64,000 nt of DNA from Streptomyces marincola. Its GTDB lineage: Bacteria; Actinomycetota; Actinomycetes; Streptomycetales; Streptomycetaceae. Position 1 is the first letter of the stretch, and each line of letters starts with the position of its first letter. Of this stretch, positions 26,751 to 35,270 are shown piece by piece. The position numbers were made by a program, and so were the translations under genes. The notes beneath the pieces are model-generated. The model was not told the origin of the DNA, searched no databases, and saw nothing but the letters and a program-made list of their open reading frames with translations. Location: positions 2,617,001-2,681,000 of the forward strand of contig NZ_CP084541.1 of the NCBI RefSeq assembly GCF_020410765.1. The letters are read 5' to 3'.

Positions 26751-27938
26751 ATGCAGGTCGCCACAGCACCTACCGCCGTCGGGGGGAACATCGCCGTCCA
26801 GCGCAAGGCGCGGGAACTCTCGCAACAGGCGCTGGCCAACCGGGCGAAGATCTCCAAGTCCCTTCTCGCGAAGATCGAGATCGGCGACCGGGCATGCCGT
26901 CCAGCCGTCGCCGCCTCCATCGCCGCCGCGCTCGGCGTCCCCCTCACCGTCCTCTACGGCCAGCCCTACGCCGAATCCGCCGACCCCCAACTCATCGACG
27001 CCCTGCGCTCAGCCGTCCGACGGCACCGGCACCCGGCCGTCACCGAAGTGCGCGCCGACCGGCTGACCGCCGACATCGAGGCCGCCTCCCGCATGCGCGC
27101 GTCGACCGACTACGCGCGCCTCCTCCCGGTACTGCCCGGACTGATCGCCCGGGCCGTCGCACACGCACACGACACACAGGACCCAGCGGCCTGGGAACTG
27201 CTGGTCGATGCCTACAGCTGCGCGTTCACCGTCGCCCACCGGCTCGGGTACCCGGATCTCGCCGACCTCGTGGCCGCCCGGCAGGAGTGGGCGGCCCACC
27301 AGAGCTGGACACCCGTCGCGCAGTTGGCCGCGGCCTGGACGGAGGCGGGCTGCTACCAGTCGGCGGGCGACTACCTCGAAGGGCTCGCCGTCACCGATCG
27401 GGCGCTGACCGCCATGAGTGCCACCGCCACCGACAGCGTCGCCGGTGTCGTGGCCGCCGGGTCGCTGCACCTCCGCGCCGTCACCCTGGCCTCCCGGGCA
27501 CGGGACGAGGCCACCACCAGGTACCACTTGGAGAAGGCCGAACGACTGGCCGGGCGCCTCCGCGACGCCGACGTGTACCGGCACAACTTGACGTTCGGCC
27601 CGGGCAACGTCGTGCTGCATGAACTCGCCACTCACATCGAGCTGGAACGCCCGCGCCGCGCGGTCGCGATAGTGGGCGACCTCGTCGGCGTCTCTCTCCC
27701 GGGACTCGCGCCGACCCGTATCGGGCACCTTCATATCGACGCGGCGCGCGCCCACTTGGCGGCGGGCGACCGTGACGAGGCGCTCCAGTCGCTGCTCCGC
27801 GCACGGGAAGCGGCGCCGCAGATGGCGCGGATTCACCCCATGGCCCGGGAGGTGCTGCGCGTCCTGGTGTCGCTGCACCGGCGGTCGAAGCCGGAACTCG
27901 CGATACTCGCCAAGTGGGCGGGACTCCACGAAGCGTGA
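26751..27938 (+). CDS. XRE-family HTH regulator with TPR-like C-terminus
   Basis: A 395-residue protein. A Cro/C1 HTH lies at about residues 12-65 (GGNIAVQRKARELSQQALANRAKISKSLLAKIEIG), followed by about 330 residues of helical repeats (AWELLVDAYSCAFTVAHRLG, AAAWTEAGCYQSAGDYLEG, AHLAAGDRDEALQSLLRARE). Similar regulators are abundant in Streptomyces and often adjoin small-gene operons. ATG 26751 is chosen; GTG 26733 is in frame upstream. It is related in layout, not sequence, to the interrupted regulator. Confidence 0.85.
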   Translation: MQVATAPTAVGGNIAVQRKARELSQQALANRAKISKSLLAKIEIGDRACRPAVAASIAAALGVPLTVLYGQPYAESADPQLIDALRSAVRRHRHPAVTEVRADRLTADIEAASRMRASTDYARLLPVLPGLIARAVAHAHDTQDPAAWELLVDAYSCAFTVAHRLGYPDLADLVAARQEWAAHQSWTPVAQLAAAWTEAGCYQSAGDYLEGLAVTDRALTAMSATATDSVAGVVAAGSLHLRAVTLASRARDEATTRYHLEKAERLAGRLRDADVYRHNLTFGPGNVVLHELATHIELERPRRAVAIVGDLVGVSLPGLAPTRIGHLHIDAARAHLAAGDRDEALQSLLRAREAAPQMARIHPMAREVLRVLVSLHRRSKPELAILAKWAGLHEA

Positions 27939-27999
27939 CGTGGCGGGCCCGGCGAGCGCTGCCGTGCAAGGGCCGGGGCGGCGCCTTCCGCCTCCTCGT

Positions 28000-29205
28000 T
28001 CATCCCGGAACGGACCGCCGTTCGCGCACCGGGCCGGTCAGGATGTGCATGAGGTACTCCAGCGGCCCGCGACGGGACCACGGCCGCCAGAGCAGCGCGC
28101 AGACCGCGGTGACGGCCACGAAGACGGCCAGCACGGGCAGTCGGCGGTCCAGTTCGCCCGCCATGAAGAACTCGATGGCCAGCAGGTGGCCGGTGTACGC
28201 GCTCAGCGACATACTGCCGATCGCGATCAGGGGGGCGGCCGGGCGGCGGGCGTCCGGGCGGCGGGCGAGCAGCAGGAGCGCGGCGGCTATCACGCAGATC
28301 GCGACTCCCGCGTTGCCGATGGTCGCCGGTGTGGTCTCGGTGTGCGGGGCGGCGACCAGGAGCCAGGCCGGGTCGTCGCCCGGCTGCGTGAACCCGGCCT
28401 CGGACCACCAGGCGCTCGGCGCGCCGGTGGTCCGCACGATGACGGGGAAGAGCTGCATCGCGAGCCACGAGCCTCCGTAGCCGAGGACCGCGAGTGCGGC
28501 GCCGACGCGCAGGAGCCGGGCGCGCACCGCCGCCGAGGCGAGGTCGAGGCGGCCCAGCGCCATGCCCGCGAGGACGAGCGGCAGCCAGGCGGGTATGGGG
28601 TAGTTGCCCGTGATCAGCAGGTCGATGAGGCCGTCCCCCTCGACCCCGCTGAGCGGGTCGAGTTCGTCCACGGCTCCGGCCCAGTCGGCGAGCCCGCCGG
28701 TTTCCGTGTACGTCAGATCGCGCAGCACGAAGAGCAGTTGCGGGCCCGCGAGCGCCGCGACCGCGGCGGTCACCGCGAGCGCCCGCGCGGACAGCCGGGC
28801 GAGGGGCAGGGCCAGCAGGAGGCACAGCCCGTAGTACGGGAGGATGACCGCTATCGGCGTGTCCATCCGCGTCAGCAGGGTGCCCAAAGCGATCAGCACC
28901 GCGGCCCTGATCACGACCCCGGCGGCGGCGCGCGCTCCCGCCGTTCCGGTCCTCGGGGTGGTGCGGCCGGTGAGAAAGGCCAGGGTCACGCCCGCGAGCA
29001 CGGCGAACAGCGCCGAGGAACGTCCCCTGCTCAGCTCCGCGAAGAACGCCGCGCCGCCGCCGTAGGCGGGGTCAGGTGCGAGATGCGCGGTGAACATCCC
29101 GATCACCGCGAGCCCGCGGGCCAGGTCGAGCCCCACGAGCCGGGCCGTGGACGGCGATTCGGCGGAACGCCCGCGGATTCGAGCCGTTCCGGGGTTCCCG
29201 CTCAT
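28000..29205 (-). CDS. Polytopic membrane protein (HGSNAT/DUF418-like acyltransferase family)
   Basis: A 401-residue protein with about ten hydrophobic segments. It opens with STARLVGLDLARGLAVIGMFTAHL, the heparan-alpha-glucosaminide N-acetyltransferase/DUF418 type start (R-x-x-x-x-D-x-x-R-G). SAWWSEAGFTQPGDD and SMSLSAYTGHLLAIEFF follow near the C-terminus. It probably transfers acyl groups across the membrane; the substrate is unknown. The start is near 29205. Confidence 0.75.
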   Translation of the reverse strand: MSGNPGTARIRGRSAESPSTARLVGLDLARGLAVIGMFTAHLAPDPAYGGGAAFFAELSRGRSSALFAVLAGVTLAFLTGRTTPRTGTAGARAAAGVVIRAAVLIALGTLLTRMDTPIAVILPYYGLCLLLALPLARLSARALAVTAAVAALAGPQLLFVLRDLTYTETGGLADWAGAVDELDPLSGVEGDGLIDLLITGNYPIPAWLPLVLAGMALGRLDLASAAVRARLLRVGAALAVLGYGGSWLAMQLFPVIVRTTGAPSAWWSEAGFTQPGDDPAWLLVAAPHTETTPATIGNAGVAICVIAAALLLLARRPDARRPAAPLIAIGSMSLSAYTGHLLAIEFFMAGELDRRLPVLAVFVAVTAVCALLWRPWSRRGPLEYLMHILTGPVRERRSVPG

Positions 29206-29543
29206 ACACCATCAGCCCCTGCCGTCCGACGTCACGAAGCCGCGGCCCACGGGCTGCACGGGCCGTCAGCCGGCTCCCGCCCCGAGCGTCCCCCTTGCGC
29301 CGCCCCACCACGGTAGTCGGCGAGGGCCCCGACCCGGCCGATGGCCGGAGCCGGCTCGGGGCCGCCTGTGACCAGACGCGTCCGCCCCACCCTGGAGGCA
29401 TGACGCAGAACGCTCCCGCCCGGGGGCCCTGCGCGGGCGGTGTGGCGGGAGCAAAGTGGAGCCGTTACGGCTGGTCAGCAGCTGTATGGCCCGAGGTGCC
29501 TGGCGCCTGACGTGACCCGTAGCCGGGAAGCGCTCGTCTGACC
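29206..29543. other. Gene-free region containing the left island repeat
   Basis: These 338 bases separate the membrane-protein start from the Nudix stop. The only structure I see is the copy of the bldA-downstream sequence at 29382-29488. Confidence 0.6.
29382..29488. repeat. Direct repeat, copy 1, of the bldA 3'-flanking sequence
   Basis: Bases 29382-29452 are identical over 71 bp to 37467-37537. Bases 29461-29488 (GCCGTTACGGCTGGTCAGCA...) match 37564-37591 with one difference. The spacer is 8 bases here and 26 in the other copy. The repeat contains the inverted pair GCTCCCGCC/GGCGGGAGC, probably the bldA terminator. After it, AGGTGCCTGGCGCC resembles the tRNA 3' end GGGTGCCCGGAGCC. Confidence 0.85.
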
Positions 29544-30281
29544 TCAGCTGCGCCCGGAGAAACGGCGGACGACCGGCTCCAGGTAGTCGGCGTGCGGCCC
29601 GGGCAGACCGGCCAGTTCGTCCGGTGAACGCACCAGGGCAAGCCCGTCGAGCTCAGGTTCACGGCCCTCGGCGCGCTCCGCTGCCGCAGCAGCGGTGAAC
29701 GTAGCGCGCAGCGTTGCCTCGGGAAGGGGCGGCGCCAGGTAGGTCAGGCCGACGCTGCTGTGCTTGCCACGGGTGACCACCCACAGCCTCAGGGTCTCGG
29801 AAGCCACGCTGATCCCCACCTCCTCGACGAGTTCCCGCGCGGCCTGGCCGGCCAGTGCCGACTCGTCCAGCAGCGCCCCGCCCTGGGGAGGCTCCACCGA
29901 TCCCCCTGGCAGCTGCCAGCGGCCCGGGGTGGCCGTGGAGGGCGACATCCTCGCCACCAGCACACGGCCGTCGTCAGCCGGCTGAATCACGTTCACGAAC
30001 AACGAAGGCAGCGCGGTGGCACCGGGAACGCGACGCAAAGCGTAATGCCGGTACGTCACACGTACCCACGACAGCCGCAGGACGCGCGGCCCCGGCTCCA
30101 GCCCGGCACATGCCACCACGGGCCCGTCGAAGAGAGCAGGGTTGGCCCGCACCGCCAAGTCCCACACCCGGTCCCGGGCCTCGGCGTCCCGGGTCGACAC
30201 CGGCGGCTCCGCGGCTTCGGCCAGCAAGACCCGTTCGACCTCGAAGAGCTCGATGCCCGCGGGGGGCAGCGTCTCGGTCAC
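29544..30281 (-). CDS. Nudix hydrolase
   Basis: About 245 residues from GTG 30281 (protein begins VTETLPP). The Nudix box is recognisable: WQLPGGSVEPP...ALAGQAARELVEEVGI, with a longer than usual insertion between the GG and the RE-EE core. It hydrolyses a nucleoside-diphosphate-linked substrate or, in an N-terminally extended form like this, may act in regulation. It is the last gene of the island operon, 142 bases after the small ORF. A frame extending to 30344 exists without a good ribosome site. Confidence 0.8.
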   Translation of the reverse strand: MTETLPPAGIELFEVERVLLAEAAEPPVSTRDAEARDRVWDLAVRANPALFDGPVVACAGLEPGPRVLRLSWVRVTYRHYALRRVPGATALPSLFVNVIQPADDGRVLVARMSPSTATPGRWQLPGGSVEPPQGGALLDESALAGQAARELVEEVGISVASETLRLWVVTRGKHSSVGLTYLAPPLPEATLRATFTAAAAAERAEGREPELDGLALVRSPDELAGLPGPHADYLEPVVRRFSGRS

Positions 30282-30422
30282 CGGCCCATCGTAGAGTCCG
30301 CTGCGGCCCTCGTGCCTCGCCGTCCGAAGCGATCGGCCGACCACCTGGGAGAACGGACCGTCCCCCGTTCAGCCCGGCCCCCAGGGCGGTGCACCGATCT
30401 CCAGGCCGAAGCCCAGACCCAG

Positions 30423-30515
30423 CTACACCTCGCTCTCGGGTCGGACGTGGCTATGGGACAGCGAGGTCAGGGCGCGCCGGTGGGCTGGGGTGAGCAGGCC
30501 GAGCGACAGATTCAT
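30423..30515 (-). CDS. Possible 30-residue ORF coupled to the CofE-like gene
   Basis: An ATG at 30515 overlaps the upstream stop (ATGA), like most junctions in this operon. The frame gives MNLSLGLLTPAHRRALTSL... and ends with TAG after 30 codons. It may be the start of a gene that has decayed or is frameshifted, or a genuine small peptide. No family. Confidence 0.3.
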   Translation of the reverse strand: MNLSLGLLTPAHRRALTSLSHSHVRPESEV

Positions 30516-31240
30516 GGCCGGTGGTGGAGCATCGTGGCCACGCCGGCGTCGCTGCTGGAGGTGTAGTTGATGCCGCGCAGGACTGCGACAGGGGCGCCGC
30601 GACCACGCTGGCCGAGGATGATTCCCGCGGCGGCGGCGACCAGGTCGGTGAGGGTCTCCTCCTGCTTCTTGCCGCCGTGCTCGGTCGTCCGCAGCGGGGC
30701 GATCCCGGCGGCGCCGATGGAGATGACGGTGGCGCCGCGCCGGTCGGCGCGGCCGTCGGAGTCCGCGATGACGACCGCGACATCTGCGCCGGTGTAGGTG
30801 GTCAGGGTGTCGCGCAGGGCGCGCGCGGAGGCGTCGGGGTCCACCGGCAGCAGCCAGGCGCCCTCGGTGCCTGCGCGGTCGATCCCGGCCGATGTGAGCT
30901 GGTGGCCGAGCGTGTGCCGGGCGATGATCGGACCCGTCTCGGTGGCCAGGAAGTACTCGCTGGAGGCGTCCAGGATCAGTTGCACGATCTCGGCGGGCTT
31001 GCCTGTTCGGCCAGACAGTTCCACGGCCTCGGGGCCGGGGGCGACGCTGGCCAGGTCGACATACCGCTTCTCCGTGATGGACACGACCTTGGAGGCCACG
31101 ACGACCACATCCCCGTCCTCCAGTTCGGTGCCGGTACGCGTGAGGACGTCGGTGATGGCGCCTGCGAGGTCGTCGCCTGGCTGGAGTTCCGGGAAGGGCT
31201 CCAGGGAGAAAGCGGAGAAGCCGGAGGTCGGGGCGGTCAT
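30512..31240 (-). CDS. Stand-alone CofE-type ligase (coenzyme F420-0:L-glutamate ligase family)
   Basis: A 242-residue protein matching the F420 ligase fold: LEDGDVVVVASKVVSITEKR (about 45-65), AGIDRAGTEG, WLLPVDPDASARALRD, VAVVIADSDGRADRRGATVISIGAAG, and a final APVAVLRGINY. Actinobacterial F420 biosynthesis normally uses FbiB, a CofE-nitroreductase fusion; here there is only the ligase domain, embedded in an unrelated operon. I infer it attaches an amino acid to a cluster-specific acid or phosphate ester. GCAGGAG precedes ATG 31240, which overlaps the previous stop by one base. Confidence 0.85.
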   Translation of the reverse strand: MTAPTSGFSAFSLEPFPELQPGDDLAGAITDVLTRTGTELEDGDVVVVASKVVSITEKRYVDLASVAPGPEAVELSGRTGKPAEIVQLILDASSEYFLATETGPIIARHTLGHQLTSAGIDRAGTEGAWLLPVDPDASARALRDTLTTYTGADVAVVIADSDGRADRRGATVISIGAAGIAPLRTTEHGGKKQEETLTDLVAAAAGIILGQRGRGAPVAVLRGINYTSSSDAGVATMLHHRP

Positions 31241-32295
31241 CACGAGGCTCCTGCGGGAGTGAGGACGGCGGTGTGGAGACGGGCGTGCGCGGCGGCGAGC
31301 CGTTCGGCCCGCTGCCTGGTGGAGGCGTGCTGTCCGCCGGTGAGCCAGTCGGTCACGCGCTTGAGGTAGTGCGGCCACAGCCGTCGGGCCGCTTCCAAGG
31401 CCGGAGTGGCGGACTTGACGGCGCGCCAGGCGCCTGCGGCGGGCAGCGGCCATGCGTGGTCATCGTATCCGGCCGGGTACGGGCCGAAGCCTGCCAAGGT
31501 GGTGACCATGGTTCGGAGGCGGTCGGGCTCGACCGGCCGGTCGGCGACCCGGTACAGCGCCTGCGCCCGGCCCGCAGGGCCCGGCTGCGGGTTCCACGTG
31601 GCGGTCAGGTGCAGCAGGACGGGCACGGCCTGGTGGTAGATGGCCGGCAGGTGCGGGAAGGAGCCGGCGTGCCGCTTCGGGCCGTCGACCCGCACGGAAA
31701 CGACGGGCCCCACGGTGGCGGCGGACAGCAGCAGGAACGCGTCGATGCCGTACCCGTCCACACACGCCGACACCTGGGCGGGCAGGACCTCGACGGCGCG
31801 CAGGGCGGCGGCCATGGCGGCGCGGGAGAGAGCGAGGTCGCCGGCGAGAGGCTGGGGGACGTCGTGGCCGGTGACCGCGGCGATCAGCGGCCGGGCGAGG
31901 TGGTTGGTGAGGTTGGCCTCGTCCCAGTACCGCGGGTAGTCGGCGACCGCCACGGCGGCCCCGCCCCGTACGCGGTCCAGCAGCGCGGCGTAGACGGCAG
32001 GGTCGGGGCCCTGGGTGTCGGTGTCGGCGATCAGCACCGCGTCGAGGGCAGCGATTTCCGGGCGGCGGGCGGCGGCCAGGATCTGAGCGCCCTTGCCCCG
32101 CACCAGGCCGGTCAGCGGCACCTTCGCCGCCCGGGTGGCGGTGGCCGCGAAGTGCTCGGCGGTGGCCGGGGCATCGGAGGAGTCGGCGTGGACGATGACC
32201 GCGCCCGTCTCGCCGAAGGCGGTGTCGACGGCGCGCGTGACGGCGGCGATGGTGGTCGGCTCGTTGCGGCTGGGGAGGATCGCGGCGGTGTTCAT
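31240..32295 (-). CDS. GT2-like glycosyltransferase (glucosyl-3-phosphoglycerate synthase-like)
   Basis: A 351-residue protein with a GT-A fold. AAILPSRNEPTTIAAVTRAVDTAF is the nucleotide-sugar entry, LIADTDTQGPDP carries the DxD metal site, and YPRYWDEANLTNHLARPLIAAVTG plus DGYGIDAFLLL complete the pattern of GpgS/mannosylglycerate-synthase-type retaining enzymes. It probably transfers a sugar from an NDP donor to a small polar acceptor. ATG 32295 overlaps the upstream stop (ATGA). Confidence 0.75.
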   Translation of the reverse strand: MNTAAILPSRNEPTTIAAVTRAVDTAFGETGAVIVHADSSDAPATAEHFAATATRAAKVPLTGLVRGKGAQILAAARRPEIAALDAVLIADTDTQGPDPAVYAALLDRVRGGAAVAVADYPRYWDEANLTNHLARPLIAAVTGHDVPQPLAGDLALSRAAMAAALRAVEVLPAQVSACVDGYGIDAFLLLSAATVGPVVSVRVDGPKRHAGSFPHLPAIYHQAVPVLLHLTATWNPQPGPAGRAQALYRVADRPVEPDRLRTMVTTLAGFGPYPAGYDDHAWPLPAAGAWRAVKSATPALEAARRLWPHYLKRVTDWLTGGQHASTRQRAERLAAAHARLHTAVLTPAGAS

Positions 32296-33164
32296 CCGGC
32301 GTCGGCCTCCTTGATGAGCAGGTCGGCGGCCGTCTCGGGGCCGGGCGCGTACAGGTAGTCGAACCGGCCCTCGGCGAGCCGGCCGATGAGATGGTGGCGC
32401 CAGCACGCGAGTTCGGGGGTGTCCAGCGGCCACACCGGCCCGTACGGGATGCAGGTGACGCCGTTCAGCGGTGTGGGCAGGCCGGAGATGTAGCGGGCCA
32501 GCAGCTCGTGCAGCCGCAGCCGCTCGTTCACCGGCAGCGGCACCGCCGGTGTCAGCGCGGCCGTGGTGAGCGCAGGGTGAACGGCCAGGCGCACGACGTG
32601 GGCCAGCGGGGCCGGGGCGGTGGCAAAAGGCTCCAGAGCGTACTGAGGCTTCGGCGCGAGCGGCTGGGCCGGGTCGCGGACGGCGGCGGTGGGCTTGCCC
32701 GGCCACACCGCCAGGCCGTCGCCCATCTCTCCGAGGACGACCAGGTCGTCTCCGGCGTGGACCCAGCCACGCATCGCGAGCGCGAGCGCGGTGGACGTCT
32801 TCCCGGCGCCCTTGTCGCCGAGCAGTAGCACGGCCCGGCCGCCGGGCGCGATCAGAGCGGTGGCGTGCACGGTGACCCTGTGCTGCTGTTGGCGGGCGCG
32901 CTCGGTCGCGGTGTAGGTGACGTACGCCAGCGTCTCCGCCTCCACCGCCGGGCGGGGCAGCGTCACGCGCACAGTGTCCACGTCCGCAGCGAGGGTCGGC
33001 GTGCCCACGGTGACCTCCACAGCCGCCGTCCCCGCCGGGGCCGGTTCCAGGTGCCAGCCGCCGGGCAGGGAGGAGCCGGCCGCCCGCGCGGGCGAGGTGT
33101 CCAGGCCGTCGGGCAGCGTGAGGTGGGCGGAGACATGGCCGGTGACGAGCCGGTGCACGCTCAT
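32292..33164 (-). CDS. HPr-kinase-like P-loop protein
   Basis: A 290-residue protein. The N-terminal 110 residues are mostly beta. LLLGDKGAGKTS at about 114-124 is a Walker A loop, and GWVHAGDDLVVL at about 133-144 resembles the HprK Walker B/serine-kinase region. Similar stand-alone HprK-like kinases occur in lasso-peptide and other specialised clusters, where they phosphorylate a peptide or small molecule. I see no precursor peptide with certainty. ATGA overlaps at both ends indicate co-translation with the SAM synthetase and glycosyltransferase. Confidence 0.75.
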   Translation of the reverse strand: MSVHRLVTGHVSAHLTLPDGLDTSPARAAGSSLPGGWHLEPAPAGTAAVEVTVGTPTLAADVDTVRVTLPRPAVEAETLAYVTYTATERARQQQHRVTVHATALIAPGGRAVLLLGDKGAGKTSTALALAMRGWVHAGDDLVVLGEMGDGLAVWPGKPTAAVRDPAQPLAPKPQYALEPFATAPAPLAHVVRLAVHPALTTAALTPAVPLPVNERLRLHELLARYISGLPTPLNGVTCIPYGPVWPLDTPELACWRHHLIGRLAEGRFDYLYAPGPETAADLLIKEADAG

Positions 33165-34387
33165 CCAACCGCCCGGTCGAGGTCGGCCAGTAGATCCTCG
33201 ACCGGTTCGATGGCGGGCAGATACCGGCCGGTAAGCAGATCCTCCATCCAGTCGGTACGGGACAGCACGGTGCGCACCAACTCCTCCGCTTCGCCGGGTG
33301 GCGCCGCCTTCGCGGTGGTGATTTCGATCGAGGCGGGCTCGTCGTACCGGGCGCCGTTGCGCCACAGCAAGGCGATCCGGCACGGGCCGAACACGGCGGC
33401 GACCGTGCGGGCGGCGGTGTCGGCGAGCCAGCCGCCGACCTTGCCGACGTGGTAGGCCGCATTCTTCCCGAACGCCGCTTCGTTGCCCGCCAGATGGGCA
33501 CCACTGATCACGCCGGTGCGGGCGTTTCCCCGGCCCACGAGGCCGTCCTCGCCGTAGTCGACGGCGGAGCCCGACAGCGTGAAGTACTGCCCGGAAAGCG
33601 GCCCGGTGCGACTGCCGCGGGTGTTGCACACCACCGCCACCCGGCCCGGAAGCCGCTCTCGAAGCAGCTCGGCCAGCTCCCGCGACGCGTCGGTGACCGC
33701 ATCATCGAACTCGGCCGAGGTAGTCAGGTGCCCTGCGAGCGCGGGCACGCACACCGTGATGGTGAAGGCGTCACCGTCACGGACGGCGAGGGCCTTGATG
33801 TCGCTGCCCGCCCACACATGGCGCCGGAACCACGCCTCGGCCAGCAGCACCGCGGTCTCCGTGGCCGTGCGCGGAGCCGAACCGACAAGGTAGGCCGTGT
33901 CGTTGGAGAACGCCTTCGGCCGTTCCGGGAGGTCCGCCAAGGAGCGGGGGGCGAACCAGTGGGTGAACTTGGAGGAATCCGTCGTCTCGTGCCTCACCTC
34001 CAGTGTCACCCGATCGAAGCCCGGCAGGGCGGTGCGCAGCTGGTCGACGGCCGCCTGCTGAAGAATTTCCCGCACCGGCAGCGCCCTCCCGGCGAAGCTG
34101 GTAGAGATCCGGCCGCCGAAGACGACTCGCAGCGGCCGGTCGTACGTGCCACCTACGTCGGTGAACGCGACCCGGCCGCCGAGCACGGCGACCTTGTCCA
34201 GATTGTGGTGCAGCACCGCCCCCGCCACGTCCAGGCAGTGCCGGCTGTAGCGGATGGAGGCGAGCTCGGCGATCCCGTCGGCGAGGGTGTCGGGATGGCC
34301 GATGCCCTTGCGTTCGACGACCTCGGCGGGCAGCTCATGCGGCAGCGGCGTCCGCGGCCCGGACCACGCGCGCGTCGCGGTAGACAC
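33161..34387 (-). CDS. Archaeal-type S-adenosylmethionine synthetase
   Basis: A 408-residue protein clearly of the archaeal MAT family (AdoMet_Synthase), not the bacterial MetK family. Signatures: EVVERKGIGHPDTLADGIAE (about 22-41), VLHHNLDKV, SNDTAYLVG (about 161-169), LVGRGNARTGVI (about 283-294) and FGKNAAYHVGK (about 306-316). It makes S-adenosylmethionine from methionine and ATP, or a related adenosyl transfer. The start GTG 34387 has GGAGGTGATCG upstream and overlaps the oxidoreductase by 53 bases. A housekeeping metK is expected elsewhere, so this copy is probably pathway-specific. Confidence 0.9.
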   Translation of the reverse strand: MSTATRAWSGPRTPLPHELPAEVVERKGIGHPDTLADGIAELASIRYSRHCLDVAGAVLHHNLDKVAVLGGRVAFTDVGGTYDRPLRVVFGGRISTSFAGRALPVREILQQAAVDQLRTALPGFDRVTLEVRHETTDSSKFTHWFAPRSLADLPERPKAFSNDTAYLVGSAPRTATETAVLLAEAWFRRHVWAGSDIKALAVRDGDAFTITVCVPALAGHLTTSAEFDDAVTDASRELAELLRERLPGRVAVVCNTRGSRTGPLSGQYFTLSGSAVDYGEDGLVGRGNARTGVISGAHLAGNEAAFGKNAAYHVGKVGGWLADTAARTVAAVFGPCRIALLWRNGARYDEPASIEITTAKAAPPGEAEELVRTVLSRTDWMEDLLTGRYLPAIEPVEDLLADLDRAVG

Positions 34388-35270
34388 GGTCGATCACCTC
34401 CAGTGGGCGCCGCAGCGCCGACAGCGGGAACAGACAGGGATGGGCCGCGCCCCCGGCGCCGGCCTCAAGCACCGCGGCATACATGCGCATGCGCAGTTCG
34501 TGGTGGGTCGGCGCGGCGGTCAGCGCGCCGAGTCCGGCTTCCAGATTCCGGCCGCGCACCACGAGACGGCCCCCGTCGGCGGTGTGCAGCAGCACCTCGT
34601 GGCGGTGCCCTTCGGCGGCAGCCACCCGCGCGTCGATGCGGACCAGTCGGTTCCCCTCCAGGGTGATGTCGGCGGCGATGTAGTCCTCGGTCTCGGCCAA
34701 GCCCCGGCGGTGCTCCACATCGGCGTCCACCCTGGTCACGGGGGCGTCCATCAGCCGCAGGGCCAGGGCCAGGCCGTGGATGGCCTGCTGGTGCAGCACG
34801 CCCCCGGCACCCGCCCGGGTGCGGCGCCAGTCCCGGAAGTAAGCGGGGTCGCGGCGGCAGGACAGGTACACCTCGGCCCGCACCACCGGGGGCGGGGCGG
34901 CCAGCAGCGCGGCGACGCCCGGCGCGAAGTGCGGCTGGAAGGCGACGAAAACCCGCTCGTCCCCGGCCTGTCGCGTCAGGGCGCCGGGGCTGGTGACGAC
35001 GGGCTTCTCCACCAGCACCGCCGCGCCCGATTCGGCGGCGTCCCTCGCGGCGGCCAGCGCGATGCCGGGCGGGGCGGCCACCACCACCAGTTCGGGCCGG
35101 ACCTGCGCCAGCGCGTGCTGCCAGCTGGCGAACAGCCGCACGTCCGATGGCAGCGGCGCCCGCGGGGCCGGGTCGGCGACAGCGGCCACCACCAACCGGG
35201 AAGTGGCCGCCAACGCCGCCAGGTGCTTGGCGCCGACTTCCCCGGCCCCGATCAGCAGCGCACGCCTCAC
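34335..35270 (-). CDS. Gfo/Idh/MocA-family oxidoreductase
   Basis: A 311-residue protein. An N-terminal Rossmann fold (RRALLIGAGEVGAKHLAAL) and the family EKP motif (VLVEKPVVTSPG, about 91-102) are present, with a dehydrogenase C-terminal domain including GGVLHQQAIHGLALALRLM. Members oxidise or reduce sugars and cyclitols with NAD(P). GTG 35270 overlaps the stop of the isomerase gene (GTGA). Confidence 0.87.
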   Translation of the reverse strand: MRRALLIGAGEVGAKHLAALAATSRLVVAAVADPAPRAPLPSDVRLFASWQHALAQVRPELVVVAAPPGIALAAARDAAESGAAVLVEKPVVTSPGALTRQAGDERVFVAFQPHFAPGVAALLAAPPPVVRAEVYLSCRRDPAYFRDWRRTRAGAGGVLHQQAIHGLALALRLMDAPVTRVDADVEHRRGLAETEDYIAADITLEGNRLVRIDARVAAAEGHRHEVLLHTADGGRLVVRGRNLEAGLGALTAAPTHHELRMRMYAAVLEAGAGGAAHPCLFPLSALRRPLEVIDRVYRDARVVRAADAAAA

